From the NCBI GenBank assembly GCA_963783855.1, contig CAWAPE010000007.1:1-64000 (forward strand): a stretch of DNA of 64,000 nt. The letters are read 5' to 3'. The DNA comes from JAKAGZ01 sp963783855. GTDB taxonomy: Bacteria > Bacteroidota > Ignavibacteria > Ignavibacteriales > Ignavibacteriaceae. Each line of letters starts with the position of its first letter. Positions within the stretch are counted from its first letter, which is position 1. The position numbers and the translations under genes were made by a program. Below the pieces are notes generated by a model. It saw only the letters and a list, made by a program, of their open reading frames with translations, was not told the DNA's origin and did no database searches. Positions 8,029 to 16,823 of this stretch are shown here, in pieces.

Positions 8029-8255
8029 TAAACAAAGAAGAGGCATTAAGTATAGCTTTGCAGGTAATCCCCGATTTATTTAACCGGGGTTACAAAATAT
8101 CTGATAAAATCTCAGGGGGAGAATCAGGCAGGAATTTCCCATCCAACTGCTGGTATGTTAAATACTCATCTGTACCTCTGAATTATTCCGCCTGCGGAAA
8201 TGGTAAAAATCTGTATTTGTGTATTGATTTGGAAACCGGGGAGATTAAAAAATAA
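8025..8255 (+). CDS. Small protein of unknown function, coupled to the thioesterase
   Basis: A 76-residue soluble protein with a helical start, an NCWYVKYSS strand and an LYLCIDLETGEIKK end. That pattern resembles small proteins that display a beta-hairpin like a PepSY or lysozyme-inhibitor fold, but I do not recognise a family. The 4-base overlap with the preceding stop makes it very likely to be a real gene expressed with the thioesterase. Confidence 0.65.
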   Translation: MINKEEALSIALQVIPDLFNRGYKISDKISGGESGRNFPSNCWYVKYSSVPLNYSACGNGKNLYLCIDLETGEIKK

Positions 8256-8317
8256 CCATTGTTTGAATCCTTTCGTCCTTTTCCGAATCAAATGTGTACA
8301 TCAAAATGCGGATTACT

Positions 8318-8539
8318 ATGAAAAAAAATATCGGAAAAATTGATCGGATTCTGAGAGGTACAGCGGCTTTAGTTATTATTATTCTCTTTTTAACGAAAGT
8401 TATTGAAGGACAGGCTGCAATATTTCTCGGGATAGTTGCTATTTCGTTACTATTCACCAGCCTTACAAGTTTCTGCCCGTGCTATATAAGACTTAACGTA
8501 AACACATCGGGCAAGAAAAATAATTCTGAAAATCAATAA
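8318..8539 (+). CDS. DUF2892 / YgaP-like inner membrane protein
   Basis: A small two-helix membrane protein beginning MKKNIGKIDRILRG, the typical opening of DUF2892 (YgaP transmembrane) proteins. Two hydrophobic segments follow, and SFCPCYIRLNVNT is the conserved CPxY end. I chose the ATG at 8318 over the upstream in-frame ATG at 8294 because the family starts directly at the NIGKIDR motif. The next gene, a membrane-anchored thioredoxin, begins 8 bases later, so the two are probably co-transcribed. In other bacteria this domain is often linked to sulfur or thiol metabolism. Confidence 0.8.
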   Translation: MKKNIGKIDRILRGTAALVIIILFLTKVIEGQAAIFLGIVAISLLFTSLTSFCPCYIRLNVNTSGKKNNSENQ

Positions 8540-8547
8540 GAAAAATT

Positions 8548-8934
8548 ATGATAACTATTATTTATATAATTCTTGGTATAATCCTTCTGATCTTTTCACT
8601 TCAGTTTATGATGATAATAGCTGCCAGAAAATCTAAAGGCAAAAAAATAACCGGACTTCAGGGAAAGTTAAAGGATCTCGAAAAGAAAGGTTCAAAAGGA
8701 TTGGTTTATTTCTTCAGTCCATCCTGCCATGCGTGCAAGGCACAAACCCCGATAATTAAAGAATTACAATCTTCGAATAAAAATGTTTATGATGTTGATA
8801 TTTCCAAAGATATGGATACTGCTAAAATATTTGGAGTGAAGGCAACTCCATCCACAATTATTGTAGAAGACGGTATAATTAGCCAGGTATTACTTGGAGT
8901 TAAACAAAAAGATGTTTTGAAGAACTATTTGTGA
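8548..8934 (+). CDS. Membrane-anchored thioredoxin-like protein
   Basis: A 128-residue protein with an N-terminal membrane helix (residues about 3-27), a basic linker and a thioredoxin fold. The active site is PSCHACKAQTP, a CHAC redox pair near residues 57-60, and the cis-proline loop is VKATPSTIIVEDG. The helix and the lack of cleavage-site features suggest an anchored protein. The orientation follows from the positive residues after the helix, RKSKGKK, which place the domain in the cytoplasm. It sits downstream of the DUF2892 protein and convergent with trxB. Confidence 0.82.
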   Translation: MITIIYIILGIILLIFSLQFMMIIAARKSKGKKITGLQGKLKDLEKKGSKGLVYFFSPSCHACKAQTPIIKELQSSNKNVYDVDISKDMDTAKIFGVKATPSTIIVEDGIISQVLLGVKQKDVLKNYL

Positions 8935-8952
8935 AAATAATTCCTCAAAAAT

Positions 8953-9897
8953 TTAAGCCGTAACCAGATTCTTCTTCTGATTATTAACAAACTCAGCAGC
9001 ACCAAGTGCTGCAATGGTTCCGTCGGCTACAGCGGTTGTTACCTGCCTGTATTTTTTCTGTATTGAATCACCGGCAGCAAACACACCGGGTATGTTTGTC
9101 ATCAAATTTTTGTCTACATTTATTTCTTTAAACTTGTTCAGCCCAATAATTCCTTCAAGGCTTTCTGTATTTGGGACGTACCCGATAAAAATAAAAACAC
9201 CGTCAATGTTCATTTGGGATATTTCATCCGTACTTTTGTTTTTAATTTTTACAGCTCTGAGTTTTTCTTCGCCAATAAATTCTATTATTTCGGATTCCAT
9301 AATAAAATTAATTTTTTCGTTATTTCTGGCAACTTCAATGTAATGTTCAAGTGCCTGGAAATGATCAAACTGGTGAACAACAGTAACTTTTGAAGCATAT
9401 TTGGTAAGAGAAACCGCTTCTTCCAAAGCTGAATTGCCGCCGCCGACAACTATTATTTCTTTATCCTGGAAAAAATCACCGTCACAGGTTGCACAGTATG
9501 AAATTCCTGTTCCTTTAAAGTTATCTTCTCCCGGCGCGCCTATTGTTCTGGACTTTCCCCCGGTCGCAATTATTACAGCGCTAGATGTATATGTGCCCTT
9601 GCTATTTATTGTTACTTTTTTAATTTCATCTCCCAGATCGAGTGATGTTATTTTTACATTTGATCTGATTTTACAACCAAATTTTAATGCCTGTGATTTC
9701 ATATTTCTTGCAAGCTCATATCCGCTTATATTTTCTACTCCGGGGTAATTTGCAATCTCATGGGTAAGCACCATTTGTCCACCCACTGCACCCTCATTTA
9801 ATATCAGGGTGTTTACTTTTGCGCGGGAAAGATAAATGCCTGCGGTTAAACCAGCGGCACCACCACCAATTACTATTACATCAAAATGATTTTCCAT
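8953..9897 (-). CDS. trxB: Thioredoxin reductase
   Basis: A 314-residue FAD/NADPH thioredoxin reductase. The FAD-binding motif VIVIGGGAAGLTAGIYLSRA starts at residue 6, the redox disulfide CATCDGDF is near residue 135, the NADPH motif is VVGGGNSALEEAVSL, and the C-terminal FAD signature is GVFAAGDSI. I use the ATG at 9897, because the longer frame (from 9975) reads through a hairpin. It passes electrons from NADPH to thioredoxins, probably including the thioredoxin-like protein encoded just upstream. Confidence 0.93.
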   Translation of the reverse strand: MENHFDVIVIGGGAAGLTAGIYLSRAKVNTLILNEGAVGGQMVLTHEIANYPGVENISGYELARNMKSQALKFGCKIRSNVKITSLDLGDEIKKVTINSKGTYTSSAVIIATGGKSRTIGAPGEDNFKGTGISYCATCDGDFFQDKEIIVVGGGNSALEEAVSLTKYASKVTVVHQFDHFQALEHYIEVARNNEKINFIMESEIIEFIGEEKLRAVKIKNKSTDEISQMNIDGVFIFIGYVPNTESLEGIIGLNKFKEINVDKNLMTNIPGVFAAGDSIQKKYRQVTTAVADGTIAALGAAEFVNNQKKNLVTA

Positions 9898-9916
9898 CGT
9901 ATTCTCTGCCCTAATT

Positions 9917-9943
9917 AAAAGGGAGAGTCTGTCTCTCCCTTTT
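9917..9943. terminator. Hairpin between the thioredoxin-like gene and trxB
   Basis: Perfect arms AAAAGGGAGAG (9917-9927) and CTCTCCCTTTT (9933-9943). It lies between the stop of the 9953-10297 gene and the trxB start, so it could attenuate read-through into trxB or act as an mRNA processing or stability element. Confidence 0.6.
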
Positions 9944-9952
9944 ATATTATAA

Positions 9953-10297
9953 TTATTTTGAAAAATTTGCGTCAAGTATTTCTGTGATCTGATCTCTTGA
10001 CTGAATACTGCTTGTTGCTTTTACCACTTTCCCATCTTTATAATAAACCACGAAAGGAAGTCCGGCAAAACTGCTGCACTCAGGAAGATTTCTTATTACT
10101 TTTGCATCAGGAGAATCAAATTCCATATCAGCAAACTTGACGTTTTTGTATTCGCCTTCAATTTCTTCCATTGATTCATAAACAGGTATGCACATTGGCC
10201 CCATTCTTCCGCAGCATATCATTACGTTTTCATTGCTGTTTAGTAATTCAGAGTGTTCCTTTTCAGAAAGTACGTGTGTCAGATTTGTTTTTAGCAT
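9953..10297 (-). CDS. Thioredoxin-family protein with extended CGRMGPMC active site
   Basis: A 114-residue thioredoxin-fold protein immediately upstream of trxB. The active-site region is VMICCGRMGPMCIPVYESM, where the usual four-residue CxxC is replaced by a longer C-GRMGPM-C arrangement with an extra preceding Cys. The cis-proline loop is FAGLPFVVYYKDGK. It lacks a signal peptide and is likely cytoplasmic. Pairing with trxB suggests it is the reductase's substrate or a peroxide/thiol defence protein, but its redox competence with the altered spacing is unknown. Confidence 0.8.
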   Translation of the reverse strand: MLKTNLTHVLSEKEHSELLNSNENVMICCGRMGPMCIPVYESMEEIEGEYKNVKFADMEFDSPDAKVIRNLPECSSFAGLPFVVYYKDGKVVKATSSIQSRDQITEILDANFSK

Positions 10298-10485
10298 TTT
10301 ATATTCCGTTTTTAATTGATTTGTATTTTTGCCTGAAACAGGCCCGTTTAGCGTTATAAATTTCTGTGCTATGTGCTATATGATTCATAATAGATGAAAA
10401 GGATTCCGGGGGGATTTCGCTGGTCATTTTGACGGTTTTCAGAGCGGATTAATTTAGATATGACATGTAAGAGTATCAGTCTCCG

Positions 10486-11226
10486 CTATTCTTCAAAAAA
10501 TTCGGCCCCGGTTTTATCGATATATCCGATCCTGTTATTTAACCTAATTTTAACCAGCTGACCGGTAGAGTCTATTATCTCATCATATTTAATGGGAGTT
10601 ACACCTTTACCGTCTTTGTTTATCAGCCCCCACCAGCCATTCATTTCAACCGCCGCGACACCGTCGTTAAATTCACCGACTGAGTTATAATTATTATGAA
10701 TGATGAGTTTTCCGTCCTTTGATATAAAACCCCATTTATTGTTTGCTTTAACGGCAATAAGTCCCTCGCTTAGCTTACCGATACTTTCATAGATTACCGG
10801 GGTAATTTGCTTGCCCGTATTATTTACGAATCCCCATTTATTGCTTAACATAACGGAAAATATTCCGTCGAAATATTTGCCGATTTTATTATACTGCACA
10901 GGAATTATTTCTTTTCCTTTAGAATTAATTATTCCCCATTTCCCACCAAATACTTCCTTATCATTTTTCTTTTTTATTCCGAAATTAACTTTCGCAAAAC
11001 CATCGCTGAAATCATCCGCATCATCATACTTTATATCTGTAACCGGGTCTCCTTTCTCATTAATAAATCCCCACTTGTTGTTTAGCTTTACCCTCACCAT
11101 GTCTTCGTTAAAGGCTCCGACAAATTCGTATTGAATGGGGATAATTATATTTCCCCGGCTGTCGCAAAATCCCCATTTATCTTTTTTCCTGAATGGGATT
11201 AATTTTGGTAGTTGTTCCTTTGTCAA
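10486..11226 (-). CDS. WG-repeat protein
   Basis: A 246-residue protein made almost wholly of about seven WG beta-leucine-rich-like repeats of about 33 residues, each opening with a KWGF/WWGL/RIGY motif followed by G-x-x-I-x-P-x-x-Y and a D/E-G-x-x-x-V strand. Examples are DKWGFCDSRGN and NKWGFINEKGD; the last copy, NRIGYIDKTG, is degenerate and caps the array. No signal peptide is evident. WG repeats are thought to mediate protein interactions, and no enzymatic function can be assigned. Confidence 0.85.
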   Translation of the reverse strand: MTKEQLPKLIPFRKKDKWGFCDSRGNIIIPIQYEFVGAFNEDMVRVKLNNKWGFINEKGDPVTDIKYDDADDFSDGFAKVNFGIKKKNDKEVFGGKWGIINSKGKEIIPVQYNKIGKYFDGIFSVMLSNKWGFVNNTGKQITPVIYESIGKLSEGLIAVKANNKWGFISKDGKLIIHNNYNSVGEFNDGVAAVEMNGWWGLINKDGKGVTPIKYDEIIDSTGQLVKIRLNNRIGYIDKTGAEFFEE

Positions 11227-11542
11227 TAGTCACTCCGCCTAATAGTCGTTTTAATAATTAAATTGCCATAATAACAACTACGAAAATCAGGATTTTGATT
11301 AAAATTATCAACGACAAAAGTGCTAGAAAGTACGGTGAATTTGTAGCATAACCTGCCACGCCAACATGCCCCCGGTTGTAAAACAACAGCTTGTACCGGG
11401 CAATGGAAAGAAAAATGGGGATATCGATGAAGCCGTTTCTGCTGGAAGAGAAAAGTTCGTTTTTATGAAAGTATTGAATACGTCAATTTAAATACCCCGG
11501 GATTTAATGCGCCCGGGGTATTTAAAAATGAAAAAGAAATGT
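11227..11542. other. Intergenic region with one terminator
   Basis: About 316 bases between the WG-repeat gene and the M13 peptidase gene. Apart from the hairpin at 11487-11526 I see no gene or RNA. The middle (11330-11460) has a coding-like base composition but no usable open frame, and may be decayed sequence. Confidence 0.5.
11487..11526. terminator. Strong terminator hairpin after the M13 peptidase gene
   Basis: Fifteen-base perfect arms TTTAAATACCCCGGG (11487-11501) and CCCGGGGTATTTAAA (11512-11526). It sits 16 bases past the minus-strand peptidase stop. Confidence 0.8.
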
Positions 11543-13582
11543 CTACCAGATTTGAGGCCTTTTATCCGCTGGTCGCCACATCGGTTGTCCGGGTTTTATT
11601 CCAAATGTTTCATAGAAAACCGGAATATCGCTGAAAGGTCCATTAATCCTTAAAAAATTTGGAGAATGGACGTCAGTCAATACCTGTTGTGCCAGAGCTT
11701 CCGGCCTTGTGTGTCCTAACCACGAATAAGCATAACCAATCCAGAACCTCTGTGCGGGAGTAAGACCTGCAATTTTTTTTCCTTCTTTGTATTGTTTTGT
11801 TTTTTTGAATGCGTCCCAACCAATAAGATCTCCGCCAAGATCAGCAAGATTTTCCCCTAGTGTTGCTTTACCGTTAATATGCATACTGTCCAGTATTACA
11901 TAATTATTAAATTGTTCAACCAGAAGTTTTGTCTTTTCGTTAAATTTCTTCTCATCTTCTTTCGTCCACCAGTTTTTAAGATTTCCCCTGGCGTCATATA
12001 ATCTGCCCTGGTCGTCAAAACCGTGGGTTAACTCGTGACCGATAGTTGATGCGCCTGCATAGGCGTATGCCACAGCGTCATCTACCAGTGAATCAGGAAC
12101 TCCGGGTACAATAAAAGCGGCAGCCGGGAGTACAATTTCATTGTTAGATGGATTGTAATATGCGTTCCATGTCTGTGGAGTCATTCCCCATTCAGTTCTG
12201 TCTACCGGCTTTCCCAGCTTGTTCATTTCCCTTTCAAACCAGAAAACATTTGCATTGATTACATTTCTTACGTAGGATTTTTTGTTAACTGATAATTTTG
12301 AAAAATCTTTCCACTTATCCGGGTAACCTACTTTTTTAGTTATAGCGTACAATTTTGTTAATGCTTTTTTCTTTGTAGTGGCGCTCATCCAGTCCAGTTT
12401 TTTTATTCTGTTAGCAAAAGCATCTACTACATTATCAACAATTTTTTCATATCTCTTTTTAGTTTTGGGAGAATAAAATTTCTCAACATATATTTGTCCG
12501 AGCAATTCACCCATTGCTCTTTCAGTTGCATCCTGTATTCTTTTCCATCTTGGTTTCTGTTCTGTTGTACCGGACATCACAGTTCCCCTGAAATGAAATA
12601 CTTCGTTATCAAAAGCGCTGCTTAACCTGCTTGCAAATGAACTTACGAGATGTTCTCTGAAATATGCTTTCCATTGATCCAGTGAATATTTATCCACCGC
12701 AGCACTCAATGCTCTTAAAAATTCAGGCTGGCCTACTATAATATCGCCTGGGGTTTTTTCTGTGAAATCAGCGAACATAGCTTTCCATTTGATATTTGGT
12801 GCTGTTTTTTCCAGTTCAGCCATTGACATCTTATTATAATTGGCATAAGGGTCTCTTAAATCTTCAAGGTTTCTGCAAGAGTCAGCCAGAAATAATTCAA
12901 TACTATAGACTGATTCACTGTTATTTTCAGCTTCTGATTTATTATCCCCTATCAATTCGAACATATTTGCCAGGTGTTTTTTGTATTCCATTCGAATATT
13001 TTCTGTTCGCGCATCCTGTCTGAAATAATATTCCCTGTTTGGAAGTCCAAGTCCACTTTGCCACAGGTACAAAGCCATTTCATCACTGTTTTTCTGATCC
13101 TGGTCAACGAACAAACCAAACATCAGGCTAACCCCTTCTTTTTTCAAAAGAGCAGCGGTTCCAAACAGATCATTTTTGTTTTTCATTAAATTGATTTTAT
13201 TCAGTTCAGACTGAAGTGGTGTAATGCCCTGCATCTCAATATTTACTGTATCCATGCCTGAATAATAAAAGTCCCCGATTTTTTGCTTACTGGTACCTTT
13301 GGGAGATTCCGTAGACGATGCTTCCCTTAAAATACTTTTTAGCCTGTTGTAAGTTTCTTCATTAACCAGGTTGGCTAGCCCCCATCTTCTCTCAGAAGCA
13401 GGTATGGGATTTTCTTTCATCCATTTGCCAGTTGCGTATTTGAAGAAATCCACTCCCGGGTTAACTGTTGTGTCTATTGCCTCTGTAAGGAAATCACCTT
13501 TTTGTTTTTCCTGAGATAAAATTTGTCCCTGAAAAACAAGTGAAAAAATGAATAACGCGAAAAGGAATTTAAAAGTTTTCAT
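11543..13582 (-). CDS. M13-family zinc endopeptidase (neprilysin/PepO-like), exported
   Basis: A 679-residue M13 metallopeptidase with an N-terminal signal peptide (hydrophobic FKFLFALFIFSLVFQGQ, cleavage around residue 22). The N-terminal M13 domain includes PGVDFFKYATGKWMKENPIP. The zinc motif is GHELTHGFDDQGR near residue 515, the third-ligand motif ENLADLGG is near residue 575, and the substrate-binding NAYYNPSNNEIVLPAA lies upstream. The end PMWRPADKRPQIW differs from the usual CxVW end only in residue choice. It should degrade oligopeptides in the periplasm or outside the cell. It is a single gene with its own terminator. Confidence 0.93.
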   Translation of the reverse strand: MKTFKFLFALFIFSLVFQGQILSQEKQKGDFLTEAIDTTVNPGVDFFKYATGKWMKENPIPASERRWGLANLVNEETYNRLKSILREASSTESPKGTSKQKIGDFYYSGMDTVNIEMQGITPLQSELNKINLMKNKNDLFGTAALLKKEGVSLMFGLFVDQDQKNSDEMALYLWQSGLGLPNREYYFRQDARTENIRMEYKKHLANMFELIGDNKSEAENNSESVYSIELFLADSCRNLEDLRDPYANYNKMSMAELEKTAPNIKWKAMFADFTEKTPGDIIVGQPEFLRALSAAVDKYSLDQWKAYFREHLVSSFASRLSSAFDNEVFHFRGTVMSGTTEQKPRWKRIQDATERAMGELLGQIYVEKFYSPKTKKRYEKIVDNVVDAFANRIKKLDWMSATTKKKALTKLYAITKKVGYPDKWKDFSKLSVNKKSYVRNVINANVFWFEREMNKLGKPVDRTEWGMTPQTWNAYYNPSNNEIVLPAAAFIVPGVPDSLVDDAVAYAYAGASTIGHELTHGFDDQGRLYDARGNLKNWWTKEDEKKFNEKTKLLVEQFNNYVILDSMHINGKATLGENLADLGGDLIGWDAFKKTKQYKEGKKIAGLTPAQRFWIGYAYSWLGHTRPEALAQQVLTDVHSPNFLRINGPFSDIPVFYETFGIKPGQPMWRPADKRPQIW

Positions 13583-13773
13583 GTGAACTCAATGAAAGTT
13601 TATAAAAGATATTTACAAAAATTATTCAAGTGTGATAAAATAAATAAAATTAATGAGCATAAAATACCGTCCATAAAATTCTTTTGTACAGGGAAGTGAA
13701 AATGCAAATATTGAAAATTAAACCCACAATTATGAAGAAAGGCTTGTACGAAGTGGTAAATTAAAGTTACAAT

Positions 13774-14169
13774 CTAAATAAAAATCCGGGGTTGTAGCTT
13801 TTCAAGAAGCATATCTTTAGTGAATGGCTTTATAACAACATCATCAAAGCCTTTCTTTTTTAAGAAATTAACGTCTGAGGGAGTGAATAATGCAGTTATT
13901 GCAATTATGGGCGCAGACTTGTACCAACTAATATTTCTTATTTCAGTCATTAATTCAAGACCGTTCATTCCAGTTCCAAGTTTAATATCGATTAAAAAAC
14001 CATAATAATTGTTCTCTTCTATAAGCGTGAGCGCCTGTTTTGCATTAGAGGCGGCATGAAGTATAAAATAATCCTCCAGGTATTTTTTCATAAACGCAAG
14101 GCTCGAAAAATCATCGTCTACTAAAAGCAAATGCTGCATTTTGGCTGGATTTTCTAAAGAATCGTTCAT
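13774..14169 (-). CDS. Stand-alone response-regulator receiver domain
   Basis: A 131-residue single-domain receiver. The acidic pocket is LLLVDDD near residue 15, the phospho-acceptor Asp is in GFLIDIKLGTGMNG near residue 62, the conserved Thr is in IIAITALF, and the Lys is in DDVVIKPFTKD. There is no output domain, so it acts by phosphorelay or by binding a partner, as CheY- or Spo0F-like proteins do. No histidine kinase is encoded nearby. It is transcribed divergently from the GNAT gene at 14355. Confidence 0.88.
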   Translation of the reverse strand: MNDSLENPAKMQHLLLVDDDFSSLAFMKKYLEDYFILHAASNAKQALTLIEENNYYGFLIDIKLGTGMNGLELMTEIRNISWYKSAPIIAITALFTPSDVNFLKKKGFDDVVIKPFTKDMLLEKLQPRIFI

Positions 14170-14354
14170 TTTACCCCCTAAACAGATAAAATTTCACCTT
14201 ATTCAATTAGGTTATAACTTAATTCAATTAATTGGTAATATCCAAACCGCTTACTCAATAAAACCTACCTTTAAATAAATAATATTGCACAAATTATGTC
14301 TTGTGCGTAATTTAGAGCCTATAAGAGAGTTTTACTAATCGAAGAGGATAAACA

Positions 14355-14888
14355 TTGCAAAATGTGAAAAATTCGCAGTTTCCTGAAATTAAAACAGAAA
14401 ATCTGGTTCTTCGCAAACTAAAAATAAGTGACAACTCTGACATTTTTGCAATTCGTTCCGATAAAGGAATAGCTGAATATCTGGACAGGCCACATTGCAA
14501 ATCAATTGAGGAAGCAGGACAATTTATAAATAGAATTAATGAGGGCATCGAAAAAAATGAATGCTTTTATTGGGGTGTAACCGATAAAATAAATTCAGCG
14601 TTTATGGGAACAATTTGTTTATGGAATTTTACGGCAGATCGTTCAGTAGCGGAGATTGGTTTTGAAATTTTACCTTACTACCAGGGTAAAGGAATTATGT
14701 CAGAGGCACTTAGTGCAATCATTGAATTTGGATTTAATCAGATAGGACTAGAATTTATTGAAGGGACGGTCCACAGGAATAACACAAGGTCCATTAAACT
14801 ATTACAAAAGAATAATTTTAAATTAAAACCGGGGACACCCTCTGAGGAAGATTCTGAAATGATTACTTACCGTCTGGCTAAAACATAA
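14355..14888 (+). CDS. GNAT acetyltransferase, RimJ/RimL-like
   Basis: A 177-residue N-acetyltransferase of the RimJ/RimL type. The opening FPEIKTENLVLRKLKISDN is characteristic, the acetyl-CoA pyrophosphate-binding loop is YYQGKGIMSEALSAI around residue 113, and IEGTVHRNNTRSIKLLQKNN is the standard motif-B region. Translation starts at a TTG (14355) with an AGAGGA ribosome site eight bases upstream; there is no in-frame ATG nearby. The acetylated substrate is unknown, with ribosomal or other N-terminal amines being typical. Confidence 0.85.
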   Translation: MQNVKNSQFPEIKTENLVLRKLKISDNSDIFAIRSDKGIAEYLDRPHCKSIEEAGQFINRINEGIEKNECFYWGVTDKINSAFMGTICLWNFTADRSVAEIGFEILPYYQGKGIMSEALSAIIEFGFNQIGLEFIEGTVHRNNTRSIKLLQKNNFKLKPGTPSEEDSEMITYRLAKT

Positions 14889-14987
14889 TCACTTGCAGCA
14901 GTCTCCTTTTTCTGCCTTCTTAAATTTTTTGTAGCCGAAAAATCCGACCAGCCCTATAAATACTATTATTACTAATGTTTCAATCAT
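14889..14987 (-). CDS. Tiny Cys-ended membrane peptide (FeoB-associated-like)
   Basis: A 32-codon frame reading MIETLVIIVFIGLVGFFGYK, then a basic helix and the ending GDCCK. One transmembrane segment followed by Lys residues and a terminal Cys pair matches the plan of the FeoB-associated Cys-rich membrane proteins, although no feoB is nearby. It lies convergent with the GNAT gene, one base after its stop. The coding potential is my reading; at this length it could be chance. Confidence 0.45.
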   Translation of the reverse strand: MIETLVIIVFIGLVGFFGYKKFKKAEKGDCCK

Positions 14988-15165
14988 ATGGGAAAATATA
15001 AATCTTATTTATTAATTAAAAGGTAATCATACTGCCCGAAACAGATATTTACACGAAAAGTACCAATTTATTTACTTTGCATTTAGTAAGAGGATTTCCA
15101 ATATTAAAACACTTTCCAGCAAGTATACAAAATTTTAGTTTTATAAAATATAAAAGGAGACAATC

Positions 15166-16116
15166 ATGCCTGATAGAAAAACTATAGCAGTAGTTGGTGC
15201 AACCGGTGCACAGGGAGGGGGATTGGTTAGAGCGATACTTGAAGATCCGGAAAAAGAGTTTGCTGTTCGTGCTATTACAAGAAATGTAAATTCTGATAAG
15301 GCAAATGAACTTAAGAAGCTTGGTGCAGAAGTGGTTGAGGGTGATGTTGATAATTTAGAAAGTCTGAAGAATGCTTTCAAAGGATGTTATGGCGCTTATT
15401 GTGTAACTTTTTACTGGGAACATATGTCACCGGAAAAAGAATTAACACATGCGAAAGCTTTAGCCGAAACAGCAAAAGCGGAGAATTTAAAGCATGTTAT
15501 ATGGTCAACGCTGGAAGATACACGTAAATGGGTTCCGCTGAATGATGACCGAATGCCTACGCTTATGGAAAAGTATAAGGTTCCACACTTTGATGCGAAA
15601 GGAGAAGCAAATAAACTCTTCGAACAGTCGGGTGTTCCCACTACATATTTGCACACATCTTTTTACTGGGATAATTTCATTTTCTTCGGGATGGGGCCTA
15701 AAAAAGGAGAAGATGGGAATTACTCTCTGGTATTTCCAATGGGAGAAAAAAAATTACCAGGCATTGCAGCTGAAGATATCGGTAAATGCGCTTACGGTAT
15801 TTTTAAAAAAGGCCAGGAGTTTATTGGGAAAAGTGTGGGAATTACCGGTGAAAAATTAACCGGCACACAAATGGCAGAGGGGTTTTCGAAAGCGCTCGGG
15901 AAAAATGTTGTTTATAATGATGTACCTCCCGAAGTTTACCGGAGTTTTGGTTTCCCTGGGGCCGATGATCTCGGAAATATGTTCCAGTTTAAAAGAGACT
16001 TCGAATCAGATTTCTGTGGCGCGCGAAGTGTGGATTTTTCTAAATCATTAAATCCTGAATTACAGTCATTTAATGATTGGCTCGCAAAAAATAAAAGCAA
16101 AATACCGCTTGAATAG
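15166..16116 (+). CDS. NmrA-like NAD(P)-binding Rossmann protein
   Basis: A 316-residue atypical short-chain dehydrogenase of the NmrA/HSCARG type. The dinucleotide-binding motif is VVGATGAQGGGLVRAIL near residue 8, and the second strand ends in VRAITRNVNSDKANELKKLG. The catalytic Tyr-x3-Lys pair is not evident, which is usual for NmrA sensors. The ribosome site AAAGGAGA is strong. Proteins of this group bind NADP(H) and sense redox state or reduce small carbonyls, and the role here cannot be narrowed. A palindromic terminator follows. Confidence 0.87.
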   Translation: MPDRKTIAVVGATGAQGGGLVRAILEDPEKEFAVRAITRNVNSDKANELKKLGAEVVEGDVDNLESLKNAFKGCYGAYCVTFYWEHMSPEKELTHAKALAETAKAENLKHVIWSTLEDTRKWVPLNDDRMPTLMEKYKVPHFDAKGEANKLFEQSGVPTTYLHTSFYWDNFIFFGMGPKKGEDGNYSLVFPMGEKKLPGIAAEDIGKCAYGIFKKGQEFIGKSVGITGEKLTGTQMAEGFSKALGKNVVYNDVPPEVYRSFGFPGADDLGNMFQFKRDFESDFCGARSVDFSKSLNPELQSFNDWLAKNKSKIPLE

Positions 16117-16123
16117 AGTGTAA

Positions 16124-16155
16124 ACAGGAGAGGGTCGTGACCCTCTCCTGTATTT
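16124..16155. terminator. Bidirectional terminator between the NmrA-like gene and cytochrome c
   Basis: Perfect 13-base arms ACAGGAGAGGGTC (16124-16136) and GACCCTCTCCTGT (16139-16151) with a 2-base centre, followed by TATTTT. It separates two convergent genes. Confidence 0.82.
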
Positions 16156-16163
16156 TAAATTAG

Positions 16164-16673
16164 CTATTCTTCTTCAGTTTTTATCGCATCATATCCCGCA
16201 GGTGACATTTCATTTAGATTCTTTACCGCTGCAACGATAGCCCATATTTTGTCATCTGAATGTGTTTTCCCCCACGCGGGCATTCCCGTCATTTTTATTC
16301 CGTTTTTTGTAACCCAGAACATTTTTGCGGGATTCATTTTAAAACCCCATTTAACCAGATCAGGGGCACCGGGATTTAATCCTTTTGCCAACTCAGTCTC
16401 TTCCTTGCCCGGTCCGCCGTGGCAGGACTCACACATTTCTTTGTAGTGAGCTATTCCTTCCTTTATCATTTCGGGTTTATTAAGTTCCGGGACAATAATG
16501 TCTGCGGAATGTGCATCTACTGAATTATCGCTTGTAGTTTCCAGTACCCAGTGCACAAGTCCGGAATCCGGTTCCATTGCGCTTACATTATATGAGCCGC
16601 TGAGTATAAATACATATCCTATTAATGCTAAACCAATTAAAGTAAAAACCACCGGGAGAATTATCTTTTTCAT
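16164..16673 (-). CDS. Membrane-anchored or periplasmic class I cytochrome c
   Basis: A 169-residue protein with an N-terminal hydrophobic segment (residues about 3-25) and a single heme-binding CESCHGG site near residue 80. MTGMPAWGKTH near residue 129 supplies the axial Met. The domain order (HYKEMCESCHGG ... GAPDLVKWGFKMNP) is that of a monoheme cytochrome c electron carrier. It is at the downstream edge of the copper cluster and on the same strand as the CopB ATPase. The cluster also encodes CcmF, which would help attach the heme. Confidence 0.88.
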   Translation of the reverse strand: MKKIILPVVFTLIGLALIGYVFILSGSYNVSAMEPDSGLVHWVLETTSDNSVDAHSADIIVPELNKPEMIKEGIAHYKEMCESCHGGPGKEETELAKGLNPGAPDLVKWGFKMNPAKMFWVTKNGIKMTGMPAWGKTHSDDKIWAIVAAVKNLNEMSPAGYDAIKTEEE

Positions 16674-16823
16674 ATCAGGCTACCTATGATGTTGTGTACA
16701 ATCGTTTTTTAGTAAATGGTACTTATAAGTACCCGCATATATTCAACTTATAAATAATAATAACTAAAACAAATTCATTAATAGGGGGCAAAGGTTAATA
16801 GAATAAAAGACCTCTAAGTCATA

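Noticed and set aside
9898..9975. Extended N-terminus for thioredoxin reductase
   Set aside because: It reads through a terminator-like hairpin and lacks similarity to the family; the ATG at 9897 precedes the FAD motif at the expected distance.
11330..11460. Possible decayed gene between the WG-repeat and M13 genes
   Set aside because: No usable frame and no recognisable motif; composition alone is not evidence.
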